Part shown: piece by piece, positions 55,190-63,287 of the stretch
Position numbering within the stretch: the stretch's first letter is position 1
Layout of the letters: every line of letters begins with the position of its first letter
Source of the DNA: Microbispora bryophytorum
Lineage (GTDB): Bacteria; Actinomycetota; Actinomycetes; Streptosporangiales; Streptosporangiaceae
DNA length: 64,000 nucleotides
Assembly: GCF_006874465.1 (NCBI RefSeq)
Contig: NZ_VIRL01000016.1
Location: forward strand, 62,001-126,000
Reading direction: 5' to 3'
Translations under genes and position numbers: made by a program
The notes under the pieces: model-generated
The model's input: the letters and a program-made list of their open reading frames with translations, nothing else
The model's database searches: none
What the model was told of the DNA's origin: nothing

Positions 55190-55195
55190 ATTGTG
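55190..55195 (-). promoter_or_regulatory. -10 element CACAAT for leaderless SARP transcript
   Basis: On the minus strand, CACAAT ends 6 bases before the ATG at 55183. No ribosome site precedes the ATG, so the transcript is probably leaderless. The repeat array begins 26 bases further upstream. Confidence 0.5.
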
Positions 55196-55220
55196 CCACG
55201 ATCATCGGCCGAGACAGAGC

Positions 55221-55330
55221 TCTCAGGCCCACAGCGACGCGGTCTCAGGCCCACAGCGACGCGGTCTCAGGCCCACAGCGACGCGGTCTTAGGCACAGAG
55301 CGACGCGGTCCTAGGCACAGAGCACGGCGG
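55221..55330. repeat. 22-bp tandem repeat, five copies, upstream of the SARP gene
   Basis: Three identical 22-bp units (55221-55286) are followed by two diverged ones (55287-55330). The last contains the amidohydrolase stop codon (CTA at 55311-55313) and a few of its codons. The period equals two DNA helical turns. The array lies between the amidohydrolase and SARP genes, both on the minus strand, so it is upstream of the SARP promoter. Confidence 0.95.
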
Positions 55331-56630
55331 GCACGGCCTCGCGCAGGTGGGCGAGGCTCGCCGCTGCGGCGTCCATGGCCCGCCCGACCGGCCCGGTGAG
55401 CACGCCGTCCCGCTTCACGACCACGCCGTCGCAGACGACCGTGCGGACCAGCCCGGGGTGGCCGGCGAGGACGACGGCGGCGCGCGGGTCGAGCATCGGC
55501 GCCATGGCGGGGGTGCCGGCGTCGACCACGATCAGGTCGGCCCGCTTTCCGGGCGTGAGGCTGCCGGTGACGGCGGACAGCCCGGCGACCGCGGCGCCGT
55601 CGGCGGTGACCATCCGCAGCAGGCCGGCGGCGGTCAGCGGCGCCGGGTCCTGCGTGAACCGGTGGTGTGCCAGGGCGGCGCGCATCTGCGTGAACATGTC
55701 TCCCGAGGTGGCGACCTCGGTGTCGGTGCTGAGGCCGGTGACGAGGCCCGCTCGCAGGAGACGGCCGGTCGCGGGCGTGCCGAGCCCGGGCATGGTCATC
55801 TCGATGAACGGCGACACGCTCGCGGTGGCGCCGGCGCCGGCTGCGGCCTTCAGCTCGTCGTCGCCGGTCGCGCTCGCGTGCACCAGCGTGATCGTCTCGT
55901 CGAGCAGGCCCTCGTCGTGCAGCCATCCGACGCTGCCGGCCTTGTCGGCGGAGCCGACGTGCATGGTGGCGCGCAGGCCGAGCTCCCGCGCGAGCAGCAG
56001 GTCGCGCCGGGCCGCGGCGGGGGCGGAAATCTCGGGGCCGCGCGCCGCCAGGGCCATCGTCACGCGGGCGGTGTCGTCGCGGAGCACGTCCCTGACCCGG
56101 CGGACGTCGGCCGGAAGCTCCGCGTCGCTGTGGTCGCCCACCCAGCGGAGCGGGTCGACCTGGGGCCAGCCGTAGGCGAAGACCCCCCGGATCCCGCTGT
56201 CGCGCAGCGCGGCCACGGCGGCGTCGCTGTGCTCGGGGGTGTTCTGGATGTGGGACCAGTCGACGAGCGTGGTGATCCCGGATTCCAGCGCGCCGAGCGC
56301 GCCGAGCAGGGTGCCGGCGTAGACGTCCTGCGGCCGGAAGTTCGGCCCGAGCTGGAGGAACGCGGCCCCGAGGTAGTCCATCAGGCTCCAGTCCAGCCCG
56401 ATGTGACGCAGCGCCGACTGCCAGGTGTGGCGGTGGGTGTCGACCAGGCCCGGCATCACCACGCAACCCGAGGCGTCCACGACGTCCGCCTCCGGGGACA
56501 CTCCGGCGGCGGGGCCGACCGACACGATGACGCCGTCGCGGACCACCACGTCGGCGGGGCCGTCCGGCACCGCCGGGTCCATGCCGATCACGTGGCCGCC
56601 GGTGATGATCAGATCGTTGCTGAGAGGCAT
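55311..56630 (-). CDS. Amidohydrolase-superfamily deaminase (8-oxoguanine/cytosine deaminase-like)
   Basis: This 439-aa metal-dependent hydrolase has VMPGLVDTHRHTW (metal HxH, about 60-72), MHVGSADKAG (His near 225), TLVHASATGDDEL (His near 252) and LSTDTEVATSGDMF (Asp near 300) in a TIM barrel, with composite beta domains at both ends. This set matches deaminases and chlorohydrolases such as 8-oxoguanine, isocytosine or TrzN-type enzymes; the substrate is not readable. The ATG at 56630 has GGAGC 7 nt upstream. It follows the SSS symporter on the same strand and may use the imported compound (inference). Confidence 0.9.
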   Translation of the reverse strand: MPLSNDLIITGGHVIGMDPAVPDGPADVVVRDGVIVSVGPAAGVSPEADVVDASGCVVMPGLVDTHRHTWQSALRHIGLDWSLMDYLGAAFLQLGPNFRPQDVYAGTLLGALGALESGITTLVDWSHIQNTPEHSDAAVAALRDSGIRGVFAYGWPQVDPLRWVGDHSDAELPADVRRVRDVLRDDTARVTMALAARGPEISAPAAARRDLLLARELGLRATMHVGSADKAGSVGWLHDEGLLDETITLVHASATGDDELKAAAGAGATASVSPFIEMTMPGLGTPATGRLLRAGLVTGLSTDTEVATSGDMFTQMRAALAHHRFTQDPAPLTAAGLLRMVTADGAAVAGLSAVTGSLTPGKRADLIVVDAGTPAMAPMLDPRAAVVLAGHPGLVRTVVCDGVVVKRDGVLTGPVGRAMDAAAASLAHLREAVPAVLCA

Positions 56631-56746
56631 CCTTGGCTCCTTCGTCGTTCGAGGTGATGCCTCTTTGTCCCACCGCGCACTTGTGGCCGGCTCCACGCGG
56701 AACGTCCCGCCGCGTCAAGCCGGCCACAAGTCGGCGTGGATCCCGA

Positions 56747-58339
56747 TCAGGCGGCGGGCGCCGTGGTCTCCAGTTCGTGGACGCGCGGGTCGCCCTTGTC
56801 GGCGAAGTAGTCCTCCGGCCGGGTGCCGTCCGGGCCGTCGGCGCTCTTGAGCGCGCGGGCCACGACGGTCCCGAGCACGGCGACGACCAGGTTGACGATC
56901 AGCGCGAGGAACCCGGCGTACACCGTGATCTTGGTGTCGAACCCGAGCTGCGACAGGGGGAAGGCCGAGCTGCCGAAGTGGTCGTGGTTGGTGGCCGGGT
57001 TGGCGATGTTGTACAGCAGCAGCATCCCGGCCGCCATGCCGGTGGCCCAGCCCGCGATCAGGCCGCCCCGGTGGAACCACCGGGTGTAGAGGCCGAGGCC
57101 CACCGAGGGGAGCGTCTGCAGGATGATCACGCCGCCGATGAGCTGCAGGTCGATCGAGAACTGCGGATCGATGAGCAGGATGCACAGCACCGCGCCGACC
57201 TTCACGACCAGCGAAGCGATCTTGCTGGCCGTGGCCTCCTGGGAGGCACTGGCGTTCCGGTTGAAGTACTCCCGGTAGATGTTGCGGGCGAACAGGTTGG
57301 CCGCGGCGATCGACATGATCGCGGCGGGCACGAGCGCGCCGATGCCGACGGCCGCGAACGCCACTCCGGCGAACCAGTCGGGGAACATCTTGTCGAACAG
57401 CTGCGGCACGATCGTGTTGTTGTCCTTGCCGATCGGCGTGACCCCGGCCGCGATCGCCATGTAGCCGAGCAGCGCGATCAGGCCGAGCAGCAGGCTGTAG
57501 GCCGGCAGGGCCGACATGTTCCGCTTGATCACGTTCCGGTTGCGCGAGGCGAGGATGCCGGTGACGCTGTGCGGATACAGGAACAGCGCCAGCGCCGAGC
57601 CGAACGCGAGCGTGACGTACTGGAGCTGGTTGTTCGCGTTGAGCAGGGTGCCGTCGCCCGGAGCCGGGGTCGCGTCGAACTTCGCCTTCGCGGCGTCGAA
57701 GACCGAGCCCATGCCGCCGAGCTTGGCCGGGATGTAGATGATCGCGACCAGGATCACCAGGTAGATCAGCGAGTCCTTGACGAACGCGATCAGCGCGGGG
57801 GCGCGCAGCCCGGACTGGTAGGTGTAGGCCGCGAGGATCGCGAACGCGATGATCAGCGGCAGGTCGCCGGTCAGGCCCATCGTCTTCAGCACCGCCTCGA
57901 TGCCGACGAGCTGCAACGCGATGTACGGCATGGTCGCGACGATGCCGGTGATCGCCACGAGCAGCGCCAGCGTGGGAGAGCCGAAGCGCACGCGGACGAA
58001 GTCGGCCGGCGTGACGAGGTTGTGCACGTGCGAGACCGACCACAGCCGGACCAGCACCAGCATCACCATCGGGTAGACGACCACCGTGTACGGCACGGCG
58101 TAGAAGCCCATGGCGCCCGCGCCGAAGATCAGGGCGGGCACGGCCACGAACGTGTAGGCCGTGTAGAGGTCGCCGCCGATCAGGAACCAGGTGATCCAGC
58201 TGCCGAAGCTGCGCCCGCCGAGACCCCACTCGTCCAGCGTGGCGAGGTCCTTGGGACGGCGCCAGCGGGCGGCCACGAAGCCCATGCCGCTGACGACCAG
58301 GAACAGGAGCGTGAAGATGACGATCTCGGTGGTCTTCAC
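56747..58339 (-). CDS. Sodium:solute symporter (SSS family, monocarboxylate-type)
   Basis: This 530-aa membrane transporter has about 13 helices with the LeuT-like fold. It has GGRSFGSWITWFLIGGDLYTAYTFV in the early helices and the family stretches SVTGILASRNRNVIKRNMSALPAYSLLLG and GIGALVPAAIMSIAAANLFARNIYREYF. The GTG overlaps the DUF3311 gene stop (GTGA). Pairing with a DUF3311 protein is typical of uptake systems for short carboxylates such as MctP-like transporters (family knowledge). The amidohydrolase is 116 bases downstream. Confidence 0.94.
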   Translation of the reverse strand: MKTTEIVIFTLLFLVVSGMGFVAARWRRPKDLATLDEWGLGGRSFGSWITWFLIGGDLYTAYTFVAVPALIFGAGAMGFYAVPYTVVVYPMVMLVLVRLWSVSHVHNLVTPADFVRVRFGSPTLALLVAITGIVATMPYIALQLVGIEAVLKTMGLTGDLPLIIAFAILAAYTYQSGLRAPALIAFVKDSLIYLVILVAIIYIPAKLGGMGSVFDAAKAKFDATPAPGDGTLLNANNQLQYVTLAFGSALALFLYPHSVTGILASRNRNVIKRNMSALPAYSLLLGLIALLGYMAIAAGVTPIGKDNNTIVPQLFDKMFPDWFAGVAFAAVGIGALVPAAIMSIAAANLFARNIYREYFNRNASASQEATASKIASLVVKVGAVLCILLIDPQFSIDLQLIGGVIILQTLPSVGLGLYTRWFHRGGLIAGWATGMAAGMLLLYNIANPATNHDHFGSSAFPLSQLGFDTKITVYAGFLALIVNLVVAVLGTVVARALKSADGPDGTRPEDYFADKGDPRVHELETTAPAA

Positions 58340-58557
58340 CGGCTCCTCCTCGTCGCGCGGTAGACGAGGGTGGTGGAGGTGACGCCGAGGATGATGAAGG
58401 CGAGTTGCAGCCAGTAGAACATCGGGATGCCGAACAGCCGCGGTTCGTCGGAGTTGAACAGGGGCGGGATGAGCGGGATCGCGATCGGCAGCAGGAGCAG
58501 CCAGTTCAGCGGGCTTCGGTCGGGGTTTCGGCCGCGGTCGGCGCGGGGGGTCGTCAC
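58336..58557 (-). CDS. DUF3311 small membrane protein
   Basis: This 73-aa protein has two transmembrane helices (NWLLLLPIAIPLIPPLF and FYWLQLAFIILGVTSTTLVY) and a basic end, the standard DUF3311 pattern. It is probably an accessory subunit of the SSS symporter that follows with a GTGA overlap. The GTG has TTGGAGAA upstream. Confidence 0.92.
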   Translation of the reverse strand: MTTPRADRGRNPDRSPLNWLLLLPIAIPLIPPLFNSDEPRLFGIPMFYWLQLAFIILGVTSTTLVYRATRRSR

Positions 58558-58805
58558 ACGTTCTCCAATCGGACACGGACCAGGCGTGCCCGGCCGATCC
58601 GCGTGACGGAGCCGTCGCGCGGGCCGGCGGGACGGTTACTCGGCGGCAGCGTAAGGACTCACGAGTCACAGGGAGATCACCAATCGCCGAACGGTCGTGT
58701 TGGCGCGCCCAGCGACGATCGGTGGCCGCCGGTCAGACGACCGCCGATACCTGACGCGGGCTGACAGGAACGGGCGGTAGCCTCCGGCGGGAAGGAGGCG
58801 ATGCG

Positions 58806-59333
58806 ATGCGATACGTGGCGCTGCTGCGCGGCATCAACGTCAACCCCGCCACCGCGCTGGCGATGGCCGATCTCAGGGCACTGCTGGAACGGCTCGGATA
58901 CGGAAACGTGCGCACGCACCTGCGCAGCGGTAACGCCCTGTTCACCGCGGACGGCGACGCCGGCTCGGTCGCCGCCGCGATCGAGCGCGGGCTCCGGGAG
59001 GAGCTCGGCCTGTCCGTCGCGGTGATCGTCCGTACGGCTGAGCAGCTTCGCGGCGTGGTGGAGCACAACCCCCTGGAGGTCCGGGACCCCGCCCGGTTCG
59101 CCGTGGTCTTCCTGTCCCGTCCCCCCGACCGGGAGGGGCTGGCGAGCATCGATCCGGCGGCGTACGCCCCGGAGGAGATGCGGGCAGGCGAGCGGGAGCT
59201 CTACGTCTACTTCCCCGACGGGCTGCGACGTCCCAAGCTGCCGCCTCTGCTGGACAGGCATTCGGCCGGCCCCGCGACCATGCGCAACTGGAACACCGTC
59301 ACCCGCCTGCTCTCGCTCGCCGAGGACCTCTAG
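58806..59333 (+). CDS. DUF1697 family protein
   Basis: This 175-aa cytosolic protein has the DUF1697 start RYVALLRGINVNPATALAMADLRALLERLGYGNVRTHLRSGN, given here for residues 2-44. It also has YVYFPDGLRRPKLPPLL and the end ATMRNWNTVTRLLSL. The family is widespread and uncharacterised. The ATG has GGAAGGAGG upstream. It lies 41 bases before the ABC-F gene. Confidence 0.92.
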   Translation: MRYVALLRGINVNPATALAMADLRALLERLGYGNVRTHLRSGNALFTADGDAGSVAAAIERGLREELGLSVAVIVRTAEQLRGVVEHNPLEVRDPARFAVVFLSRPPDREGLASIDPAAYAPEEMRAGERELYVYFPDGLRRPKLPPLLDRHSAGPATMRNWNTVTRLLSLAEDL

Positions 59334-59374
59334 GAATACGTGGCGGCCCGGGACCCAGTAGGGTCGGTGTCCTG

Positions 59375-61003
59375 ATGAGCGCCACTCTTGTCGCGAAGGA
59401 GCTCGCCGCCGGGCACGGCGAGCGCGTCCTGTTCGCGGATCTCGATCTGGTCGTCGCGCCCGGAGACGTCGTGGGGTTGGTGGGGGCGAACGGCGCGGGC
59501 AAGTCGACGCTGCTGCGCCTGCTGGCCGGCCTCGACGCCCCCGAGCACGGCGGCGTACGGCTCAGCCCGCCCACCGCCAACGTCGGCCACCTGCCGCAGG
59601 AGCCCGAGCGGCGGCCCGGCGAGACCGTCGCCGCCTTCCTCGCGCGCCGCACCGGGGTCGCCGCCGCGCAGCAGGCCCTCGACGCGGCCACCGAGGCGCT
59701 CGTGAGCGGCGATCCCGGCGACGCGTACGCCGAGGCGCTCGACCGCTGGCTCGCCCTCGGCGGCGCCGACCTGGAGGAGCGGGCCGCGGAGGTGGCCGCC
59801 GACCTCGGGCTCACGGTCGGCCTCGACCAGGAGATGACGTCGCTTTCCGGCGGTCAGGCGGCCCGGGTGGGGCTGGCCTCGCTGCTGCTCAGCCGTTATG
59901 ACGTGTTCCTGCTCGACGAGCCCACCAACGACCTCGACCTCGACGGCCTGGACCGGCTCGAACGCTTCGTGACGGGGCTGCGCGCCGGGACCGTGGTAGT
60001 CAGCCACGACCGCGAGTTCCTCGCCCGTACGGTCACCAGGGTGGTCGAGCTCGACCTGGCCCAGGGGCAGGTCCGCGCGTACGGCGGCGGTTACGACGCC
60101 TACCTGGAGGAGCGCGAGGTCGCCCGCAGGCACGCACGCGAGCAGTACGAGGAGTACGCCGACACCAGGGCGTCCCTGGAGGCCCGCGCCCGGGCACAGC
60201 GCGCCTGGATGGAGAAGGGCGTCAAGAACGCGCGCCGCAAGGCCCCGGACGGCGACAAGCTCGGGCGCAAGTTCCGCACCGAGGCGACGGAGAAGCAGGC
60301 GGCCAAGGCCCGGCAGACCGAGAAGACGATCGAGCGGCTGGAGGTCGTCGAGGAGCCGCGCAAGGAGTGGGAGCTGCGCATGGAGATCGCCGCCGCGCCC
60401 CGCTCCGGGGCCGTGGTCGCGACGCTGCGCGGCGCGCTCGCGCGACGTGGCGCCTTCACGCTCGGACCCGTCGACCTGCAGATCGACTGGGCGGACCGGG
60501 TCGCGATCACCGGCGCGAACGGCTCGGGCAAGAGCACCCTGCTCGGCGTGCTGCTCGGCCGGGTGCCCCTCGACGAGGGGACGGCGGCGCTCGGCCCCGG
60601 TGTGGTCGTGGGCGAGGTCGACCAGGCCCGCGCCCTCTTCGAGGGCGACGAGCCGCTGCTCGACGCGTTCGGCGCGCTCGTCGACCTGCCGCCCGCCGAG
60701 GTCCGCACGGTGCTGGCCAAGTTCGGCCTGCGCGCCGGCCACGTGCTCCGCCCGGCGGCCACGCTGTCGCCCGGCGAGCGCACGCGGGCGGCCCTCGCCC
60801 TCCTGCAGGCCCGTGGGGTCAACCTGCTCGTCCTGGACGAGCCCACCAACCATCTCGACCTCCCGGCGATCGAACAGCTGGAGTCCGCGCTCGACTCGTA
60901 CACGGGGACCCTGCTGCTCGTCACCCACGACCGCCGCATGCTGAAGGCCGTCCAGACGACACGCCGCGTCGTCGTCGAGGCCGGCCGGATCCACGAAGCC
61001 TGA
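59375..61003 (+). CDS. ABC-F family ATPase
   Basis: This 542-aa soluble protein has two ABC domains and no membrane part. Domain 1 has GANGAGKST, LSGGQAARV and LLDEPTNDLDLDG; domain 2 has GANGSGKST, LSPGERTRA and VLDEPTNHLD. The charged linker between them (about 240-330; RARAQRAWMEKGVKNARRKAPDGDK) is the P-site tRNA-interaction motif region of ribosome-acting ABC-F proteins. It may protect ribosomes or modulate translation; resistance is possible but not shown. Confidence 0.95.
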   Translation: MSATLVAKELAAGHGERVLFADLDLVVAPGDVVGLVGANGAGKSTLLRLLAGLDAPEHGGVRLSPPTANVGHLPQEPERRPGETVAAFLARRTGVAAAQQALDAATEALVSGDPGDAYAEALDRWLALGGADLEERAAEVAADLGLTVGLDQEMTSLSGGQAARVGLASLLLSRYDVFLLDEPTNDLDLDGLDRLERFVTGLRAGTVVVSHDREFLARTVTRVVELDLAQGQVRAYGGGYDAYLEEREVARRHAREQYEEYADTRASLEARARAQRAWMEKGVKNARRKAPDGDKLGRKFRTEATEKQAAKARQTEKTIERLEVVEEPRKEWELRMEIAAAPRSGAVVATLRGALARRGAFTLGPVDLQIDWADRVAITGANGSGKSTLLGVLLGRVPLDEGTAALGPGVVVGEVDQARALFEGDEPLLDAFGALVDLPPAEVRTVLAKFGLRAGHVLRPAATLSPGERTRAALALLQARGVNLLVLDEPTNHLDLPAIEQLESALDSYTGTLLLVTHDRRMLKAVQTTRRVVVEAGRIHEA

Positions 61004-61068
61004 AGGCCCCGTCGCGTACGGCATATCGCGCTCTCGTCAGATAGATCGCGCGATGTCACCATGTGGGG

Positions 61069-63276
61069 ATGAGAGGCTGGGCCGGTTGGCGTCGCGTCGT
61101 GCTCCCCGCCGCAGGGGTGGTCGCGGTCGCCGGGATCGGCTACGGGCTCACCACGCTCTCCGAGTCGGACGCGGCGGTCAACTGGGCACAGCTCGCCAGC
61201 GTGGCCCTCGGCGTTTTCGCACTCGTCCCTCCCCTGGTCGGCATCTGGCGGCGGCGGCAGACGGGCGGCACGAGCACAGTCGAGCAGATCGATCGCGCGG
61301 AGCGGGCGCTGCGGGCGCTCGTGCACGAGCAGTGGCGCGAGGAGATCGTGATGCGCGATCTCGACGAGCCGGCGCGGTTGCCGGTCCGCTGGAAGATCTC
61401 CGGTCTCGACGTGATGGACCAGGACGAGCGCGTCGACGGGTTGCGGCTGGTGCGCTCGTGGTTCGGCTTCGGGCGGGTGCGCTTCGACGGGCGCACCGAC
61501 CGGATGCCGGAGATCGCCGATCGGTTTCGTAAGCTCGCCCGGCGCCGGCTGGTGATCCTCGGCGAGGCCGGCATGGGCAAGACGACGCTGGCCGTGCTCC
61601 TGCTGAGGGAACTGCTGATGGAGCCCCAGCCCGGTGATCCGGTGCCCGTGCTGCTGTCGATGTCCGGATGGGATCCGGCGGCCGAGCCCGTCCATCGGTG
61701 GCTGGGCAGGCGGTTACGGGAGAACTATCCGGCGCTGCGCGCCCCCGAGCTCGGTCCGGACGCGGCTCGCGGCCTGGTCACCTATCGGCGGATCCTGCCG
61801 GTCCTGGACGGCCTGGACGAGCTGCCCGACACCGTGCGGCCGAGGGTGATCAACGCGCTGAACGCCGCCTCGGCCGTCGAGTCGCTCATCCTCACCTGCC
61901 GCACAGCCGAGTACGTGACGGCCGTCAACCTCCGCGACGGCGCGGCGCTCGCCGGCGCGGCCGTCATCGAGCCCAGGCCCGTGAAGAGCTCGGACGTCAT
62001 CGCGTATCTCCGCTACCGGCTCACTCCCGGGCAGCGAGCCGATTGGGCCGGTCTGCTGTCGGCGTTGAAGGCCGACCCGGACGGCCCGCTGTCAGAGGCC
62101 CTCTCCACGCCGCTCGTCGTGTGGCTGCTGCACAAGGTGTACGTCGAGACCCGCGCGAACCCCGCGCCGCTGTTCGACACCGATCGCTTCCCGACGGCGG
62201 CCGCCGTCACCGACCACCTGCTCGACAACCTCGTGCAGGCGAGCTTCGCGGCCACGCCGCCCGACGACGATCCGAGCGAACGGCACGAGCACGACCACCC
62301 GTTCCGTTCACAGCGGTCGTGGGATCCGGACGAGGCCCGCCGGTGGCTGTCGTTCGTCGCTCATCACATGTCGGCGATCGGCGCCAGGGACTTCCGCTGG
62401 TGGCGCCTTCATCGGGCGATCTCGCGACGCTGGAGCATTCTTGTCGGAGGCGTGACCGTCGGGCTGTCCGTCGGCGTCACGGTGGGGCTGACCAGCGACG
62501 CCGTGGTGGCGCTGCGCAGCCCGCACGAAGGCAGCCTCCGGGACGCGCTCCTTTTCGGGCTCGCCGGTGGACCGGTGGGCGGGCTCGTCGGCGGGCTCAC
62601 CGGCGGGCTCATCCTGGAGCGTTTGAAGGGCTACACGCTGGAGCCGGCGTATGCCAACCTGCGCTGGCGCGGCAGCGTGCGCCGGTTCGTCATGCAGCTC
62701 ACGCTCGGGCTGGTCACGGTGCTCCCGGTCGGGATGATCGCGGCGTACGCGCTGTGGCGGGTCGCGGGGATATCCTCGCGGGCCGACGGCCTGATCCTGT
62801 ACGCGCTCGTCATCGGCGCCATCGGCGGTGTCACCCTCGGATTCAACAGGTGGGTGACGACCCCGCTCACGAACGACCGGCCGCAGGGCCCGCTGATCAC
62901 GCTGCGGCGGGACCTGCGGCTCGTGTACGGGCGCTCCCTCACCTTCGGGCTGGCGCTGGGCCTCGCGTTCGGCTTCGCCGGGACGCTCGTGAACGGTTTC
63001 TCCGGGCTGCTGCGCGGCGCCGAGGCCGGGATCGCCTTCGGGCTCGCGGGCGGTGTCGTGTTCACGCTCACGTTCGGGTTCACGGGAGCCAGCTCCATCT
63101 ACCTCGTCGCCGTCGCCATGCTCCGCGCCCGCGGACGGATCCCGTTACGGCTGATGAGCCTTCTGGAGGACGCCCATCGCGTCGGGCTGCTCCGCCAGGT
63201 GGGGCCGGTGTACCGGTTCCGGCACGAGAAGCTGCAGGACCGTCTCGCCCACCTTCACGCGCACAACGACTCCTGA
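61069..63276 (+). CDS. NACHT-domain NTPase with large membrane C-terminal half
   Basis: This 735-aa protein has two N-terminal transmembrane helices (about 8-27 and 40-60). A NACHT/STAND NTPase domain follows with Walker A GEAGMGKT (165-172), Walker B ILPVLDGLDELP (242-253) and sensor ILTCRTAEY near 280. After a soluble helical region, residues about 450-710 contain some seven Gly-rich transmembrane helices with GGPVGGLVGGLTGGLI packing motifs. The end is a short soluble segment (GPVYRFRHEKLQDRLAHL) of the sort seen in actinobacterial NACHT proteins. The ATG at 61069 is preferred over GTG 61063. A signalling or defence role is inference. Confidence 0.85.
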   Translation: MRGWAGWRRVVLPAAGVVAVAGIGYGLTTLSESDAAVNWAQLASVALGVFALVPPLVGIWRRRQTGGTSTVEQIDRAERALRALVHEQWREEIVMRDLDEPARLPVRWKISGLDVMDQDERVDGLRLVRSWFGFGRVRFDGRTDRMPEIADRFRKLARRRLVILGEAGMGKTTLAVLLLRELLMEPQPGDPVPVLLSMSGWDPAAEPVHRWLGRRLRENYPALRAPELGPDAARGLVTYRRILPVLDGLDELPDTVRPRVINALNAASAVESLILTCRTAEYVTAVNLRDGAALAGAAVIEPRPVKSSDVIAYLRYRLTPGQRADWAGLLSALKADPDGPLSEALSTPLVVWLLHKVYVETRANPAPLFDTDRFPTAAAVTDHLLDNLVQASFAATPPDDDPSERHEHDHPFRSQRSWDPDEARRWLSFVAHHMSAIGARDFRWWRLHRAISRRWSILVGGVTVGLSVGVTVGLTSDAVVALRSPHEGSLRDALLFGLAGGPVGGLVGGLTGGLILERLKGYTLEPAYANLRWRGSVRRFVMQLTLGLVTVLPVGMIAAYALWRVAGISSRADGLILYALVIGAIGGVTLGFNRWVTTPLTNDRPQGPLITLRRDLRLVYGRSLTFGLALGLAFGFAGTLVNGFSGLLRGAEAGIAFGLAGGVVFTLTFGFTGASSIYLVAVAMLRARGRIPLRLMSLLEDAHRVGLLRQVGPVYRFRHEKLQDRLAHLHAHNDS

Positions 63277-63287
63277 GCCGGCTCAGG
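63272..63287. promoter_or_regulatory. Palindrome covering both stop codons of convergent genes
   Basis: CCTGAGCCGGCTCAGG is a perfect 16-bp palindrome. It contains the TGA of the NACHT gene on the plus strand and the TGA of the hydrolase gene on the minus strand, 6 bases apart. It could act as a protein site or weak bidirectional pause. Confidence 0.5.
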
